DNA of 36,917 nt from Aneurinibacillus aneurinilyticus ATCC 12856. GTDB taxonomy: Bacteria > Bacillota > Bacilli > Aneurinibacillales > Aneurinibacillaceae. The translations under genes were made by a program, and so were the position numbers. Positions 7,406 through 15,170 of this stretch are shown one piece after another. The stretch's first letter is position 1; each line of letters starts with the position of its first letter. The notes under the pieces were generated by a model. That model ran no database searches and had not been told where the DNA came from. It worked only from the letters and a program-made list of their open reading frames with translations. The stretch is taken from assembly GCF_000466385.1 (NCBI RefSeq), contig NZ_KE952705.1, positions 1 to 36,917 of the forward strand. The letters run 5' to 3'.

Positions 7406-8974
7406 ATGAGCACAACGATCGGAGAAACTCTTGAGTGGTCGGTACGCAACTTTCCGCATAAAACCGCTTTGGTTTACGAACATGAAAACAAAAACCACCG
7501 TTGGACTTACACCGAACTGGATCAAAAAGTTAACCAATTTGCTCAGGCGCTTTTGCGCCTGGGCGTGGACAAAGGCGATGTGGTGTCTTCTTTCTTATAC
7601 AATACAAGTGAGTTTGTCGTGGCGTTGTTTGCCGTAGCGAAAATTGGCGCCATTTTCAATCCAGTAAACTATCGTTTGGCTGCACATGAATTACAGTATA
7701 TTCTACAGGATGGCAAAGCAAAGGTATTGCTATATGAACAACAGGGCTCAGAGGTGGTAGATAGAGCCCGGGAGCTTGGGAGTCCTGTAGAACATTATAT
7801 TTATGTCGATGAAAAGCTGCCGGAAGGTGTGCTGGATTTCTATACGCTGCTAGAAGCGGAAGAACAGGTACGTCCAGAGATAGCTGTATCAGAGAATGAT
7901 TACTGTATCATGATGTATACCAGCGGTACGACCGGTCGTCCGAAAGGAGTATTGCATACACATCGGAGCAAAGTTCACCATAACTTTATGATGATGCAGT
8001 GCATGGGGCTGACGAAAGAGGATGTCGGTCTGGCTGCTGCACCATTGAATCATACAGCAGAGCTGCATACATCGTTTTTACCACGTGTACAGGTAGGTGC
8101 AACGAATGTGCTACTGCATCATTTCGATGCTTCGCATGTACTGCATACGATTGAAACAGAGCGGGTAACCCATATGTTTGCCGCTCCGACGATGGTGAAT
8201 ATGCTGCTGCATGCTGATGATTTCGATGCATATAACCTCTCTTCCCTGCGCTTACTCGAATATGGGGGCGCTTCGATGGCTCCTGTGCTGATTCGCGAAT
8301 TTGAAGAGAAGATCGGTGCTGATTTGATTCAAATTTACGGTACGACAGAGATGGGTCCATGCATGTCTGTATTGTACGCGGATGAACAGTTAAGGAAAGC
8401 AGGCTCTGCCGGTAAGCCAAGTCTTACGCACCAATTGCGCATCTGCCGAGTGCAGCCAGATGGTTCTCCTACTCATCCCGACGATATATGCCAGCCAGGA
8501 GACATCGGTGAGATTCTTGTGAAGGGGCCATGTATGATGGGGGGGTATTATAACCGTCCCGAGGCGACGGAAAAGGCGCTGGCATACGGTTGGTACCATA
8601 CTGGAGATATGGGTCAGTATGATGAAGAAGGGTACGTATGGATTCGCGATCGGATCGATCATATGATTATTTCCGGTGCAGAGAACATCTATCCGCGTGA
8701 GGTAGAGGATCAGCTTATCGAACATCCCGGTGTACGTGAAGTAGCGGTTGTCGGTAAACCGGATTCGAAATGGGGGCAGATTGTACTTGCCTACATTGTC
8801 CGGAGCAAAGACAGTCAGGTAAGCGAGTCAGAACTGGACGCATTTCTTGTTGAAGGAAATCGACTTGCCAGATACAAACGACCGCGCGCTTATTGTTTTG
8901 TAGATGAGTTGCCGAAAACGGCCAGTGGAAAAATTCAAAAGTTCGTCCTCGAAAAACAAACTGTAACGCCTTAA
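7406..8974 (+). CDS. Acyl-CoA synthetase (AMP-forming) in the S-box operon
   Basis: A 522-residue ANL-superfamily ligase that activates a carboxylic acid through an acyl-adenylate to its CoA thioester. Visible motifs are MMYTSGTTGRPKGV (P-loop), YGTTEMGP, GWYHTGDMGQYDEEGY, DRIDHMIISGAENIYP (hinge) and the C-terminal catalytic lysine in LPKTASGKIQK. The chain length it prefers cannot be read from sequence. It follows metQ by 27 bases with AGGTGAAGGA before the ATG and lies ahead of the first strong terminator, so it appears to be under the SAM riboswitch. That placement is unusual and could mean a sulfur-containing acid substrate, for example a methylthio-carboxylate as used by DmdB-type ligases; this is speculation. 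Confidence 0.9.
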   Translation: MSTTIGETLEWSVRNFPHKTALVYEHENKNHRWTYTELDQKVNQFAQALLRLGVDKGDVVSSFLYNTSEFVVALFAVAKIGAIFNPVNYRLAAHELQYILQDGKAKVLLYEQQGSEVVDRARELGSPVEHYIYVDEKLPEGVLDFYTLLEAEEQVRPEIAVSENDYCIMMYTSGTTGRPKGVLHTHRSKVHHNFMMMQCMGLTKEDVGLAAAPLNHTAELHTSFLPRVQVGATNVLLHHFDASHVLHTIETERVTHMFAAPTMVNMLLHADDFDAYNLSSLRLLEYGGASMAPVLIREFEEKIGADLIQIYGTTEMGPCMSVLYADEQLRKAGSAGKPSLTHQLRICRVQPDGSPTHPDDICQPGDIGEILVKGPCMMGGYYNRPEATEKALAYGWYHTGDMGQYDEEGYVWIRDRIDHMIISGAENIYPREVEDQLIEHPGVREVAVVGKPDSKWGQIVLAYIVRSKDSQVSESELDAFLVEGNRLARYKRPRAYCFVDELPKTASGKIQKFVLEKQTVTP

Positions 8975-8981
8975 ATAAAAG

Positions 8982-9015
8982 CGAGTCCCTGCATAGAACG
9001 GGACTCGTTTTTGTT
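8982..9015 (+). terminator. Terminator of the metNIQ-ligase operon
   Basis: CGAGTCCC pairs with GGGACTCG across a ten-base loop, followed by TTTTTGTTTT, seven bases after the ligase stop. The 170 bases from here to the next gene show no clear promoter or open frame. Confidence 0.88.
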
Positions 9016-9182
9016 TTCCGATTTTTGATATGTTATTGAATGGATTCGCTAACGATAACGGAATTAAGCGCAAGCAAGTTAGTTTGTGATGCGACATGAT
9101 TAATTGTTTTCACGATAGAAAGGAAAAACGCAAGAGAATATCGAATATTTACGCTTAAGAAAAAATATAAGGAAGTGAATAT

Positions 9183-10007
9183 ATGAAACTCTATCTTTCT
9201 GTTGATATGGAAGGCATTACCGGTCTTGTGGACCAAACATTCGTAGATTCAAAGGAACGCAATTATCAGCGCGGTCAGAAATTGATGACCGACGAAGCTA
9301 ACCATGTTATCGAAGCCGCATTTCAGGAAGGCTTTAAAGATGTTGTCGTTAACGATAGCCATTCCAAGATGAACAATCTGCTGATTGAAAGACTGCACCC
9401 TGAGGCACAGCTAATCTCAGGAGATGTCAAGCCGTTTTCGATGGTACAGGGGTTGGACGATACATACGCAGGTGCGATATTTCTCGGCTATCACTCACGG
9501 GCCGGAAGAAAAGGCGTACTTAGCCATACGATGATTTTCGGTGTAAGAAATATGTACATCAATGATCAACCGATTGGTGAGCTTGGTTTTAATGCGTATG
9601 TAGCCGGACACTATGGAGTACCGCTCCTGTTGGTGGCAGGTGATGACGAGACGGCAGTCGAGGCGGAAGCATTGATTCCCGGAATTACTACTGCGGTAGT
9701 TAAGCGCCAAATATCCCGTACTTCCGCGCTCTGCCTGACACCGGAAAAAGCAGGTTGGCTACTGCGGGAGAAGACGAAGCAGGCAATTGAAAATCGCAGG
9801 AACGTAAAGCCGCTTACGCCGCCAGAGAATCCTGTCCTGACCATCGAGTTCGCAAATCATGGCCAGGCGGAGTGGGCAGCTTTGATGCCGGGAACAGAAA
9901 TCGAAGATGGGGAACCGATCGTACGCTACCGGGCCAAGGATATTCTAGAAGCGTATCAGGCAATGATTGTCATGACTGAATTGGCGATGAAAACTTCATT
10001 TTGCTAA
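9183..10007 (+). CDS. dppA: M55-family D-aminopeptidase (DppA-like)
   Basis: A 274-residue zinc peptidase that removes D-amino acids from the N-terminus of short peptides such as those released from cell wall. Every DppA metal residue is present at the same number as in the Bacillus enzyme: Asp8 and Glu10 (SVDMEG), His60 (NDSH), His104 (GYHSRAG) and Glu133 (GELG). The catalytic His115 is also kept. It is cytoplasmic, with no signal peptide. The ATG follows AAGGAAGTG. Downstream come a dehydrogenase fragment, an SDR and an FAH-family enzyme with no terminator between them, so it probably heads a four-cistron transcript. The usual partners, dpp transporter genes, are absent here. Confidence 0.92.
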   Translation: MKLYLSVDMEGITGLVDQTFVDSKERNYQRGQKLMTDEANHVIEAAFQEGFKDVVVNDSHSKMNNLLIERLHPEAQLISGDVKPFSMVQGLDDTYAGAIFLGYHSRAGRKGVLSHTMIFGVRNMYINDQPIGELGFNAYVAGHYGVPLLLVAGDDETAVEAEALIPGITTAVVKRQISRTSALCLTPEKAGWLLREKTKQAIENRRNVKPLTPPENPVLTIEFANHGQAEWAALMPGTEIEDGEPIVRYRAKDILEAYQAMIVMTELAMKTSFC

Positions 10008-10025
10008 TAGAAAGGGGACAATTGT

Positions 10026-10115
10026 ATGCAGGAGATTACACTGGATGAACTACCACAGACACTCGCAAGTATTTTACAAGGGCAGATACGTGGTCGCGCC
10101 ATTGTGAAATTATAA
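10026..10115 (+). pseudogene. C-terminal remnant of a zinc-type alcohol dehydrogenase/quinone oxidoreductase
   Basis: An ATG after AAAGGGG opens a 29-codon frame containing LDELPQTLASILQGQIRGR, then AIVKL and a stop. This is the characteristic end of medium-chain dehydrogenases of the quinone-oxidoreductase group, where the last helix runs into xGKxRGRxVVxx. The catalytic and nucleotide-binding parts are missing, so I read it as what a deletion left behind. A functional 29-residue peptide cannot be excluded because the ribosome site is good. It sits 18 bases after the D-aminopeptidase stop. Confidence 0.55.
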
Positions 10116-10156
10116 GAGACAGTCTACAATAATGGAGGAAAAGGAGGTCCGCGAAT

Positions 10157-10942
10157 ATGGAACTGAAATTGAATGGAAAAGTTGCTCTTGTTGCCGCATC
10201 AAGTCAGGGGCTCGGCAGAGCTATTGCTGAACAGCTTGTTAGGGAAGGCGCGTATGTTATGATTACAAGCCGACAGGAGGAAAAGCTGCAACAGGTGAAA
10301 GAAGAGCTGGAGCGATTAGGGACCGGCCGCGTGGCATATCATCGTGCAGATATTATGAATTACGATGAGATTAAATCTCTTGTACAGGCGACACGTGAAG
10401 CGTTCGGCAAAATTGATATTTTGATTAATAATGCAGGAGGGCCGCCGGGAGGCACATTCGAGCAGCTGAAAGATGAGCAGTGGCAGCAGGCATTCGAATT
10501 GAATCTGCTGAGCTATATTCGCTTAATCAGGGAAGTTTTGCCCGATATGAAACAGGAAGGCGGTCGAATTATTAACGTTGCTTCCTCTTCCGTCAAGCAG
10601 CCGATTCCGGGGTTAATTCTCTCCAATACGTTCCGCCTGGGAGTTGTAGGTCTTGCCAAGACGTTGTCGATGGAGCTGGCACCGTACAATATCCTGGTTA
10701 ATACGGTGGCGCCTGGGCGTATTGCTACGGATCGCGTAGCGCATCTGGATGAGATGAATGCGGAGAAGCGTGGTATTTCCAAGGAGGAAGTAGAAGCGAA
10801 GGCGAAGCAGGCCATTCCGCTCCAAAGGTACGGAGATCCGGAGGAATTTGCTAAAGTGGTGACGTTTCTCGTTTCAGGAGCAAGTACATATATTACAGGG
10901 AGCACGTTGCTTGTCGACGGCGGTATGGTGACATCTGTCTAG
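10157..10942 (+). CDS. SDR-family oxidoreductase lacking the YxxxK motif
   Basis: A 261-residue short-chain dehydrogenase/reductase-like protein, similar to 3-oxoacyl-ACP reductases. The N-terminal dinucleotide loop is a variant (ASSQGLG, 14-20), NNAG is present near residue 93, and the end ITGSTLLVDGG is standard. Where classical SDRs carry Ser...Tyr-xxx-Lys, this one reads SSSVKQPIPGLILSNTFRLG, with neither Tyr nor Lys in place. This matches a known SDR subgroup with an imperfect catalytic tetrad rather than a sequencing fault. Its reaction is therefore uncertain. AAAGGAGG precedes the ATG. It lies between a dehydrogenase remnant and an FAH-family gene 37 bases downstream. Confidence 0.85.
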   Translation: MELKLNGKVALVAASSQGLGRAIAEQLVREGAYVMITSRQEEKLQQVKEELERLGTGRVAYHRADIMNYDEIKSLVQATREAFGKIDILINNAGGPPGGTFEQLKDEQWQQAFELNLLSYIRLIREVLPDMKQEGGRIINVASSSVKQPIPGLILSNTFRLGVVGLAKTLSMELAPYNILVNTVAPGRIATDRVAHLDEMNAEKRGISKEEVEAKAKQAIPLQRYGDPEEFAKVVTFLVSGASTYITGSTLLVDGGMVTSV

Positions 10943-10979
10943 ATGAATATAAGTTTGATCGGATGAAAGAAGGGTACAG

Positions 10980-11606
10980 ATGAACGAGATACGTAACATT
11001 TATTGCGTGGGAAGAAATTATCGCCTTCATGCTGAAGAACTGGGAAATGCAGTGCCGACTTCCCCGTTTCTTTTTTCAAAGCCGACACATGCGCTTGTTG
11101 AAGCGAATGGACAGTTGATTGAGTTGCCTGGAAACAAGGGCGAGGTGCATTATGAAGCAGAAGTAGTGCTTCATATAGCCCGTCCGTATGAACCAGGCAT
11201 GAAAATCGAGGAAGCGGTGGACAAGATGGCTCTCGGTATTGATTTCACACTGCGTGATGTACAGAGCGAATTGAAAAAGAAGAGTCATCCGTGGCTTAAA
11301 GCGAAAGGATTTCCGAATTCGGCAGTTCTGACTTCTTTCCACCCGTTCCCGGGAATGATAGCATGTCAAGAAACCGATTTTTCTCTTGTGAAAAACGGTG
11401 AAACAGTACAACAGGGCAATACACGCGATATGCTGTTCGATATGCAGACGATTGTTGAGTTTACTGCCGAGCATTTTGGTCTGGGATCAGGAGATATTAT
11501 TTATACTGGTACACCGGCAGGTGTTGGCCCGGTAGCGGATGGTGATAAGCTGGAGCTTCTCTTTGGTATTGAACGCTGGGGAGAGTGTGTTATTTCATTG
11601 AAATAA
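10980..11606 (+). CDS. Fumarylacetoacetate hydrolase-family protein
   Basis: A 208-residue FAH-fold protein of the short YcgM/FAHD1 type, which hydrolyses or decarboxylates acylpyruvates and related beta-diketo acids. The metal-binding acids fit Glu59 and Glu61 (VHYEAEVVLHI) and Asp88 (GIDFTLRDVQ), and GDIIYTGTPAGVGPV is the hallmark C-terminal loop. It is the last gene before a strong terminator and probably works in the same pathway as the SDR-like protein. The exact substrate is unknown. Confidence 0.9.
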   Translation: MNEIRNIYCVGRNYRLHAEELGNAVPTSPFLFSKPTHALVEANGQLIELPGNKGEVHYEAEVVLHIARPYEPGMKIEEAVDKMALGIDFTLRDVQSELKKKSHPWLKAKGFPNSAVLTSFHPFPGMIACQETDFSLVKNGETVQQGNTRDMLFDMQTIVEFTAEHFGLGSGDIIYTGTPAGVGPVADGDKLELLFGIERWGECVISLK

Positions 11607-11610
11607 AACG

Positions 11611-11642
11611 AAGCGAAGAGGGAGATCGCTCTTCGCTTTTCC
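11611..11642 (+). terminator. Terminator after the FAH-family gene
   Basis: AAGCGAAGAG pairs with CTCTTCGCTT across an eight-base loop, followed by TTCC. It starts five bases after the stop codon. Confidence 0.85.
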
Positions 11643-11659
11643 TATTCTCTATCAAATCT

Positions 11660-11854
11660 TCATTCAGCACATTCCCGTTGCAAGTAAAGAACCCCTCGTT
11701 CGGTTTCCGCGATCCATTCTTTCCGGACTTCAACTTCGTTCAGCGGAACTTTCAGTGAGGAAGGTATTTGCAGATAGCCGAACGATTCACCGTATGTTTC
11801 CCATAAAATGCTCCCGCTTAACGGCATTAATACTACGATTTTTTCATTCCCCAT
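11660..11854 (-). CDS. Small conserved-looking protein of unknown function
   Basis: A 64-residue protein on the minus strand beginning MGNEKIVVLMPLSG. I chose this ATG (11854) because GTGGGGAAAGAG precedes it; an in-frame ATG at 11893 would give 77 residues but has no ribosome site. TATACT at about 11889-11884 could be its -10. The composition is protein-like (mixed beta and amphipathic helix, ending LYLQRECAE) but I do not recognise a family. It converges on the FAH-family operon. Confidence 0.55.
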   Translation of the reverse strand: MGNEKIVVLMPLSGSILWETYGESFGYLQIPSSLKVPLNEVEVRKEWIAETERGVLYLQRECAE

Positions 11855-12198
11855 ATGCTCTTTCCCCACTTCCATTTTTAAAGTATAGTACAAGGGTGGT
11901 AACTACTCAGGTGTTGTATAGTATACGCAATGAAGAAAATAGACTGTATTTTACGAATAGTATACCTCTTTTTGGCTTGCTTCGATACTGTACAATCAAG
12001 AAAATATTATGTATTTATAAGAATGTTGGTTATTCAGTGCTATTCAGAGCGGATATGCCTTAACCGTGCATCGGTTCGTTTCCTGTACGGAAGAAGATGA
12101 ACGAATTGGAATAGCTGACAAAGCTGTTGTCAGCAGATATGAAAAATATTATGGAGTATGTAGAAAGACAATGTTCTTAGCTGTAAGGAGGAAAAGTA
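11855..12198. other. Intergenic region before the class V aminotransferase
   Basis: About 340 bases without a gene I can support. An open frame on the plus strand near 12050-12215 encodes CTEEDERIGIADKAVVSRYE and neighbouring residues. It has protein-like composition but no start with a ribosome site and runs into the next gene, so it may be a remnant. Promoter signals for the next gene are not clear. Confidence 0.35.
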
Positions 12199-13338
12199 AT
12201 GAGGCATCCATATGACTCATACCGTTCTTTATTTCCTATATTGTCCACACATGTATATCTCGCCAGTTGTTCCCAAAGTGCATTGGCCCAACCTGTTTCT
12301 TATGCGATTGAGGAGTATCATCATCATTTGCTTACGATGGGAAACAATTGGAGCCTTGCGATGGAGAGGATGGAAGCAACCAGAAGGAAGTTTGCTGATA
12401 TAATCGGAGCAGAGCCGGACGAGGTTGCTGTATTGCCTTCTGCTTCGGATGCTATTTCTTCATTGGCTACTTCTTTTTCCTATCAGCAAGGAAAAAACAA
12501 AATTGTATGTACGGAATTAGATTTTCCGACTGTTGGTCACATATGGCTTGCACAGCGGAAGTTTGGGGCCAACGTATCGTTTATTCGCTCTTCGAATGAA
12601 ATGATTTGTGCGGAGCAGTATGAGAAAGAGATTGCACACGATACATTGCTTACGTGTGTACCGCATGTATGCTATTACAATGGATACAAGCAAGATCTTA
12701 GAGAGATTGCAGACATTGTACATAGCAAAAGTTCGCTTTTATTCGTCGATGCTTATCAATCGGCGGGACACATTCCGATTCATGTAAAAGAAATGGATAT
12801 TGATATATTGGTTGCTGGAACCCGTAAGTATATGCTGGGAATTCCAGGGGTGGCATTTTTATATATAAAAAAGAATCTTGCCGAACGAATGGAGCCCAGG
12901 GTAACAGGCTGGCTAGGGCAGAAGAAGACAGCAATGTTTGATATTTGCAAGATTGCTCCGGAAGTAGGTGCCCGTCGTTTTGAAACCGGAACGCCTTCTT
13001 TTATCAGCATGTATGCAGCCCATGCAGCCCTTGAATTGCTGCATAATGTTGGTGTGCATAACATCTATGCTTATCTTCAGGAGGTAACCCGTTTTGCTTT
13101 AGCATATGGAAGAGAGAAAGGCTTATGTATATCAGGTCCGCAATCCGCTGAATACAGATCAAGTCTGATATCTTTTTATGTGGGGAATGCGTCTGAAGTC
13201 GAGATGCGATTAAAAGAGAAGAATATTGTTGTATCTGCGAGAAAGGATGTTATACGAATTGCTCCGCATTTTTACAATACGAAGGAGGAAATAAAGTATG
13301 CAATAGATGAACTTATCGCTCTTATCAATAGTCGTTAA
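12199..13338 (+). CDS. Class V PLP-dependent aminotransferase (cysteine desulfurase/lyase-like)
   Basis: A 379-residue fold-type I PLP enzyme. The Schiff-base lysine fits Lys210 in VAGTRKYMLGIPG, and Asp184 with the following His/Gln region (FVDAYQSAGHIPI) should bind the cofactor ring. The substrate-side arginine region is RRFETGTPS. It resembles the IscS/NifS, Csd and kynureninase branch, but the mobile-loop cysteine of a true desulfurase is not evident, so the chemistry is unassigned. The ATG follows TAAGGAGGAAAAG. It appears monocistronic, with small or unrelated neighbours and no iron-sulfur scaffold genes nearby. Confidence 0.85.
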   Translation: MRHPYDSYRSLFPILSTHVYLASCSQSALAQPVSYAIEEYHHHLLTMGNNWSLAMERMEATRRKFADIIGAEPDEVAVLPSASDAISSLATSFSYQQGKNKIVCTELDFPTVGHIWLAQRKFGANVSFIRSSNEMICAEQYEKEIAHDTLLTCVPHVCYYNGYKQDLREIADIVHSKSSLLFVDAYQSAGHIPIHVKEMDIDILVAGTRKYMLGIPGVAFLYIKKNLAERMEPRVTGWLGQKKTAMFDICKIAPEVGARRFETGTPSFISMYAAHAALELLHNVGVHNIYAYLQEVTRFALAYGREKGLCISGPQSAEYRSSLISFYVGNASEVEMRLKEKNIVVSARKDVIRIAPHFYNTKEEIKYAIDELIALINSR

Positions 13339-13522
13339 TATTTCTTTTAGGCATCTGGCAGTATTTGATTTCTCCATGTTATGCAATTGGAGCAACCACA
13401 GGTCCCGCCTGTAATGGATGTATTTTTGTCCGGTACGAAAGTTGGAAAACAGAAGGAAAACGGAATTTGGTTATATGTTCGCAAAATGAGGAGATTCTCT
13501 TTTAACCCGCAAAAATTCTTTA

Positions 13523-13528
13523 TATAAT
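13523..13528 (+). promoter_or_regulatory. Probable -10 box of the 3D-domain hydrolase gene
   Basis: TATAAT lies 74 bases before the start codon. The -35 (TTTAAC-like, about 13501) is poor, so an alternative sigma factor or activator is possible. The rest of the 13339-13602 gap holds one 48-codon open frame from 13381 without a ribosome site, which I do not call. Confidence 0.4.
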
Positions 13529-13602
13529 GTCCATATTGTTAAGCGTGACAGGAGGAAGAAGCGGAAGCTTATTGGATAGAGGAATGGGAGGAATCTATCA
13601 GT

Positions 13603-14208
13603 ATGCTTACACCGCTAAAGAAAATTGTTGTCTCTACTGCTGCTGCCGGAATGATGGTTAGTGCTCCATTTATGGCTCAGGCTTCCATGGGAGAGCAAAC
13701 GCTGCACTATGGTATGAAAAACAGTGATGTGCGTGAATTGCAGTTTGCTTTAAAAAATCAGGGATATTTTGATTTTCATACAGCAACCGGCTATTATGGC
13801 ACAATTACCGTTGCTGCCGTAAAATCGTTTCAGCGCGCGAAAGGGCTGGATGTTGATGGCATTGCTGGACCGAAAACTTTTAAGGCACTGAATACATCAG
13901 GCGAGAACGCGCGCCAAGGTAAAGTGATGACAGTTGAAAGCTCGGCCTATACGGCCAATTGTGCGGGCTGTTCCGGGGTAACGTCCCAGGGAATTAACTT
14001 AAAGGAGAATCCGGGCGCCAAAGTGATTTCTGTAGATCCGTCTGTCATCCCGCTCGGTTCTAGGGTTTATGTAGAAGGATATGGTACGGCAATAGCAGGT
14101 GATACAGGCGGAGCGATTAAGGGAAAGAAAATTGACGTCTTTTTCCCTGAACGTGAGCAAGCGCTACAGTGGGGACGTAAAAACGTAACGGTAAAGGTGA
14201 TTGAATAA
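13603..14208 (+). CDS. Secreted cell-wall protein with peptidoglycan-binding and 3D domains (YocH-like)
   Basis: A 201-residue exported protein. Residues 1-28 form a Sec signal peptide ending around AQA-S. A PG_binding_1 domain follows (about 32-95; YGMKNSDVRELQFALKNQGY). Residues 108-200 are a 3D double-psi barrel with the three conserved aspartates in ISVDPSVIPLGSRVYVEGYG, IAGDTGG and KIDVFF, as in resuscitation-factor-like muralytic enzymes and MltA. It probably trims or remodels peptidoglycan in growth, spore germination or stationary phase. The ATG follows GGGAGGAATC. Expression is likely monocistronic, between its own promoter and a strong terminator. Confidence 0.92.
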   Translation: MLTPLKKIVVSTAAAGMMVSAPFMAQASMGEQTLHYGMKNSDVRELQFALKNQGYFDFHTATGYYGTITVAAVKSFQRAKGLDVDGIAGPKTFKALNTSGENARQGKVMTVESSAYTANCAGCSGVTSQGINLKENPGAKVISVDPSVIPLGSRVYVEGYGTAIAGDTGGAIKGKKIDVFFPEREQALQWGRKNVTVKVIE

Positions 14209-14227
14209 GTAAACGATACCGAAAGCT

Positions 14228-14270
14228 AAAAGAGTGGCTGAAAGATTCAGCTTTCAGCCACTCTTTTTTT
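14228..14270 (+). terminator. Strong terminator after the 3D-domain gene
   Basis: AAAAGAGTGGCTGAAAG pairs perfectly with CTTTCAGCCACTCTTTT across a six-base loop, followed by more Ts. It is the most stable hairpin in the window and can work in both directions. Confidence 0.93.
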
Positions 14271-14271
14271 T

Positions 14272-14531
14272 ATGCTGTTAGTGCATAAGGGTGGATGGTT
14301 GCGCCGAGAGCCTCTTCGCTTCGTGTTCACCTCTACAATGTTGGTAAGCGCTTCGGTTACGACTCTGCGTTCGCAGGCTACTTTTGCTTTGTACCTGTCC
14401 CGTAGCAGAATTTCATAGCACAATTGGGCAATGGCTAGCGCGGCCTGTGTCATCGTGCCTCCGGCGATATTTCTCGCACGGGCGGCTGCTTCGAAATAAG
14501 TGGAATGTTTTCTGCATAGTTCAGAAAGCAT
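14272..14531 (-). pseudogene. gldA: Remnant of glycerol dehydrogenase (gldA)
   Basis: On the minus strand an open frame reads YFEAAARARNIAGGTMTQAA and LCYEILL...VVTEALTNIVEVNT. This follows GldA around residues 180-270, where the family has a WFEAR...TQAALALA...VTPALExVIEANT pattern. The expected LLSGVGFESGG segment is absent. After a frame change the DNA again encodes EALGATIHPYAL, which echoes GGLGAAHAIHNAL. The N-terminal NAD-binding part and the C-terminus are missing. So this is a broken gene with an internal deletion and frameshift. Oxidised glycerol metabolism fits the dehydratase remnants 700 bases away. The fragment boundaries are approximate. Confidence 0.72.
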
Positions 14532-14608
14532 TCTACGAGATTTGCCGAAATTTCATCATGTTTCCTTCTTTTTCTACACTTATATCAAAAAAATTAAACT
14601 TATTTCAC

Positions 14609-14637
14609 TTGTGACAATTTTCTATACATGATAAAGT
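14609..14637 (+). promoter_or_regulatory. Possible promoter of the small cysteine-rich gene
   Basis: TTGTGA and TAAAGT are 17 bases apart and lie 30 bases before the start codon. Both boxes are imperfect. Confidence 0.35.
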
Positions 14638-14666
14638 TTAAAAAAATAAAATTGTGGAGGCGCCGG

Positions 14667-14858
14667 ATGGAACGGGATTATCATTGCTGCGCTACGTGTC
14701 AACATTTCCAGGTGCTCAAACATCCTGCAAGAAAAACAGAATATAAATGTGCAAGGCTGGGATATATGACCAAACCGGCTTACCGGTTTGAATGCTGGAC
14801 ACCGAAAGATATTGTGGTGGAGAGGATGCGGAAGAAACACATCCGATTTACAAAATGA
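14667..14858 (+). CDS. Small cysteine-rich, probably zinc-binding protein
   Basis: A 63-residue protein beginning MERDYHCCATCQHFQV. Cysteines in CCATC, a later CARL and CWTPKD could form a zinc site. The ATG at 14667 follows GTGGAGG at good spacing; an in-frame ATG at 14628 has no ribosome site. I believe similar short proteins occur across Paenibacillaceae, but no function is known to me. Its TGA overlaps the ATG of the truncated AraC-type ORF, so the two would be translationally coupled if the remnant is still translated. Confidence 0.7.
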   Translation: MERDYHCCATCQHFQVLKHPARKTEYKCARLGYMTKPAYRFECWTPKDIVVERMRKKHIRFTK

Positions 14859-15058
14859 AATTATACATTAAACGTAATCTAGCTGAGGAGCTGACATTGG
14901 AGAGCTTGGCTGAACTCGTTCACCTGCATCCGCAATATGTCAGTCGGCTATTCAAGCAGAAGACAGGCTTGACGTTGATGGATTATATTATTCAAATACG
15001 TCTGGAGAAAGCGATGCCGAATCTTCCACCATACCAATTTCAGCATTCGTTATTCTAA
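14855..15058 (+). pseudogene. Fragment of an AraC-family regulator (DNA-binding half only)
   Basis: A 67-codon frame beginning MKLYIKRNLAEELTLESLAE and continuing HPQYVSRLFKQKTG is the first helix-turn-helix of an AraC/XylS domain. After RLEKAM the expected second helix-turn-helix (IA..VGF.D.SYFS.FK) is replaced by NLPPYQFQHSLF and a stop. The sensor domain is also missing. This is a broken regulator, plausibly the former activator of the dehydratase genes that follow. Its start codon overlaps the stop of the cysteine-rich gene. Confidence 0.68.
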
Positions 15059-15170
15059 TATAGAAAGTAAAGAGAATGCTAGGTAAGGTCATTACAGTAC
15101 AGATACGAACAATAGTTTGAAAATTATAATTATTGTGTGAAGAAGGTGAGATAACAGAAGGGGTGAAAAT

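Noticed and set aside
9016-9182. Possible cre (CcpA) box in TTGTTTTCACGATAG
   Set aside because: Only part of the cre consensus fits and no promoter is clear beside it.
11755-12063. 102-codon plus-strand frame
   Set aside because: Half of it is antisense to the small gene at 11660-11854; no ribosome site and no protein-like pattern.
13381-13527. 48-codon frame starting MQLEQPQVPPVMDVFLSGTK
   Set aside because: Protein-like composition but no ribosome site, and its end overlaps the -10 box of the next gene; at best a remnant.
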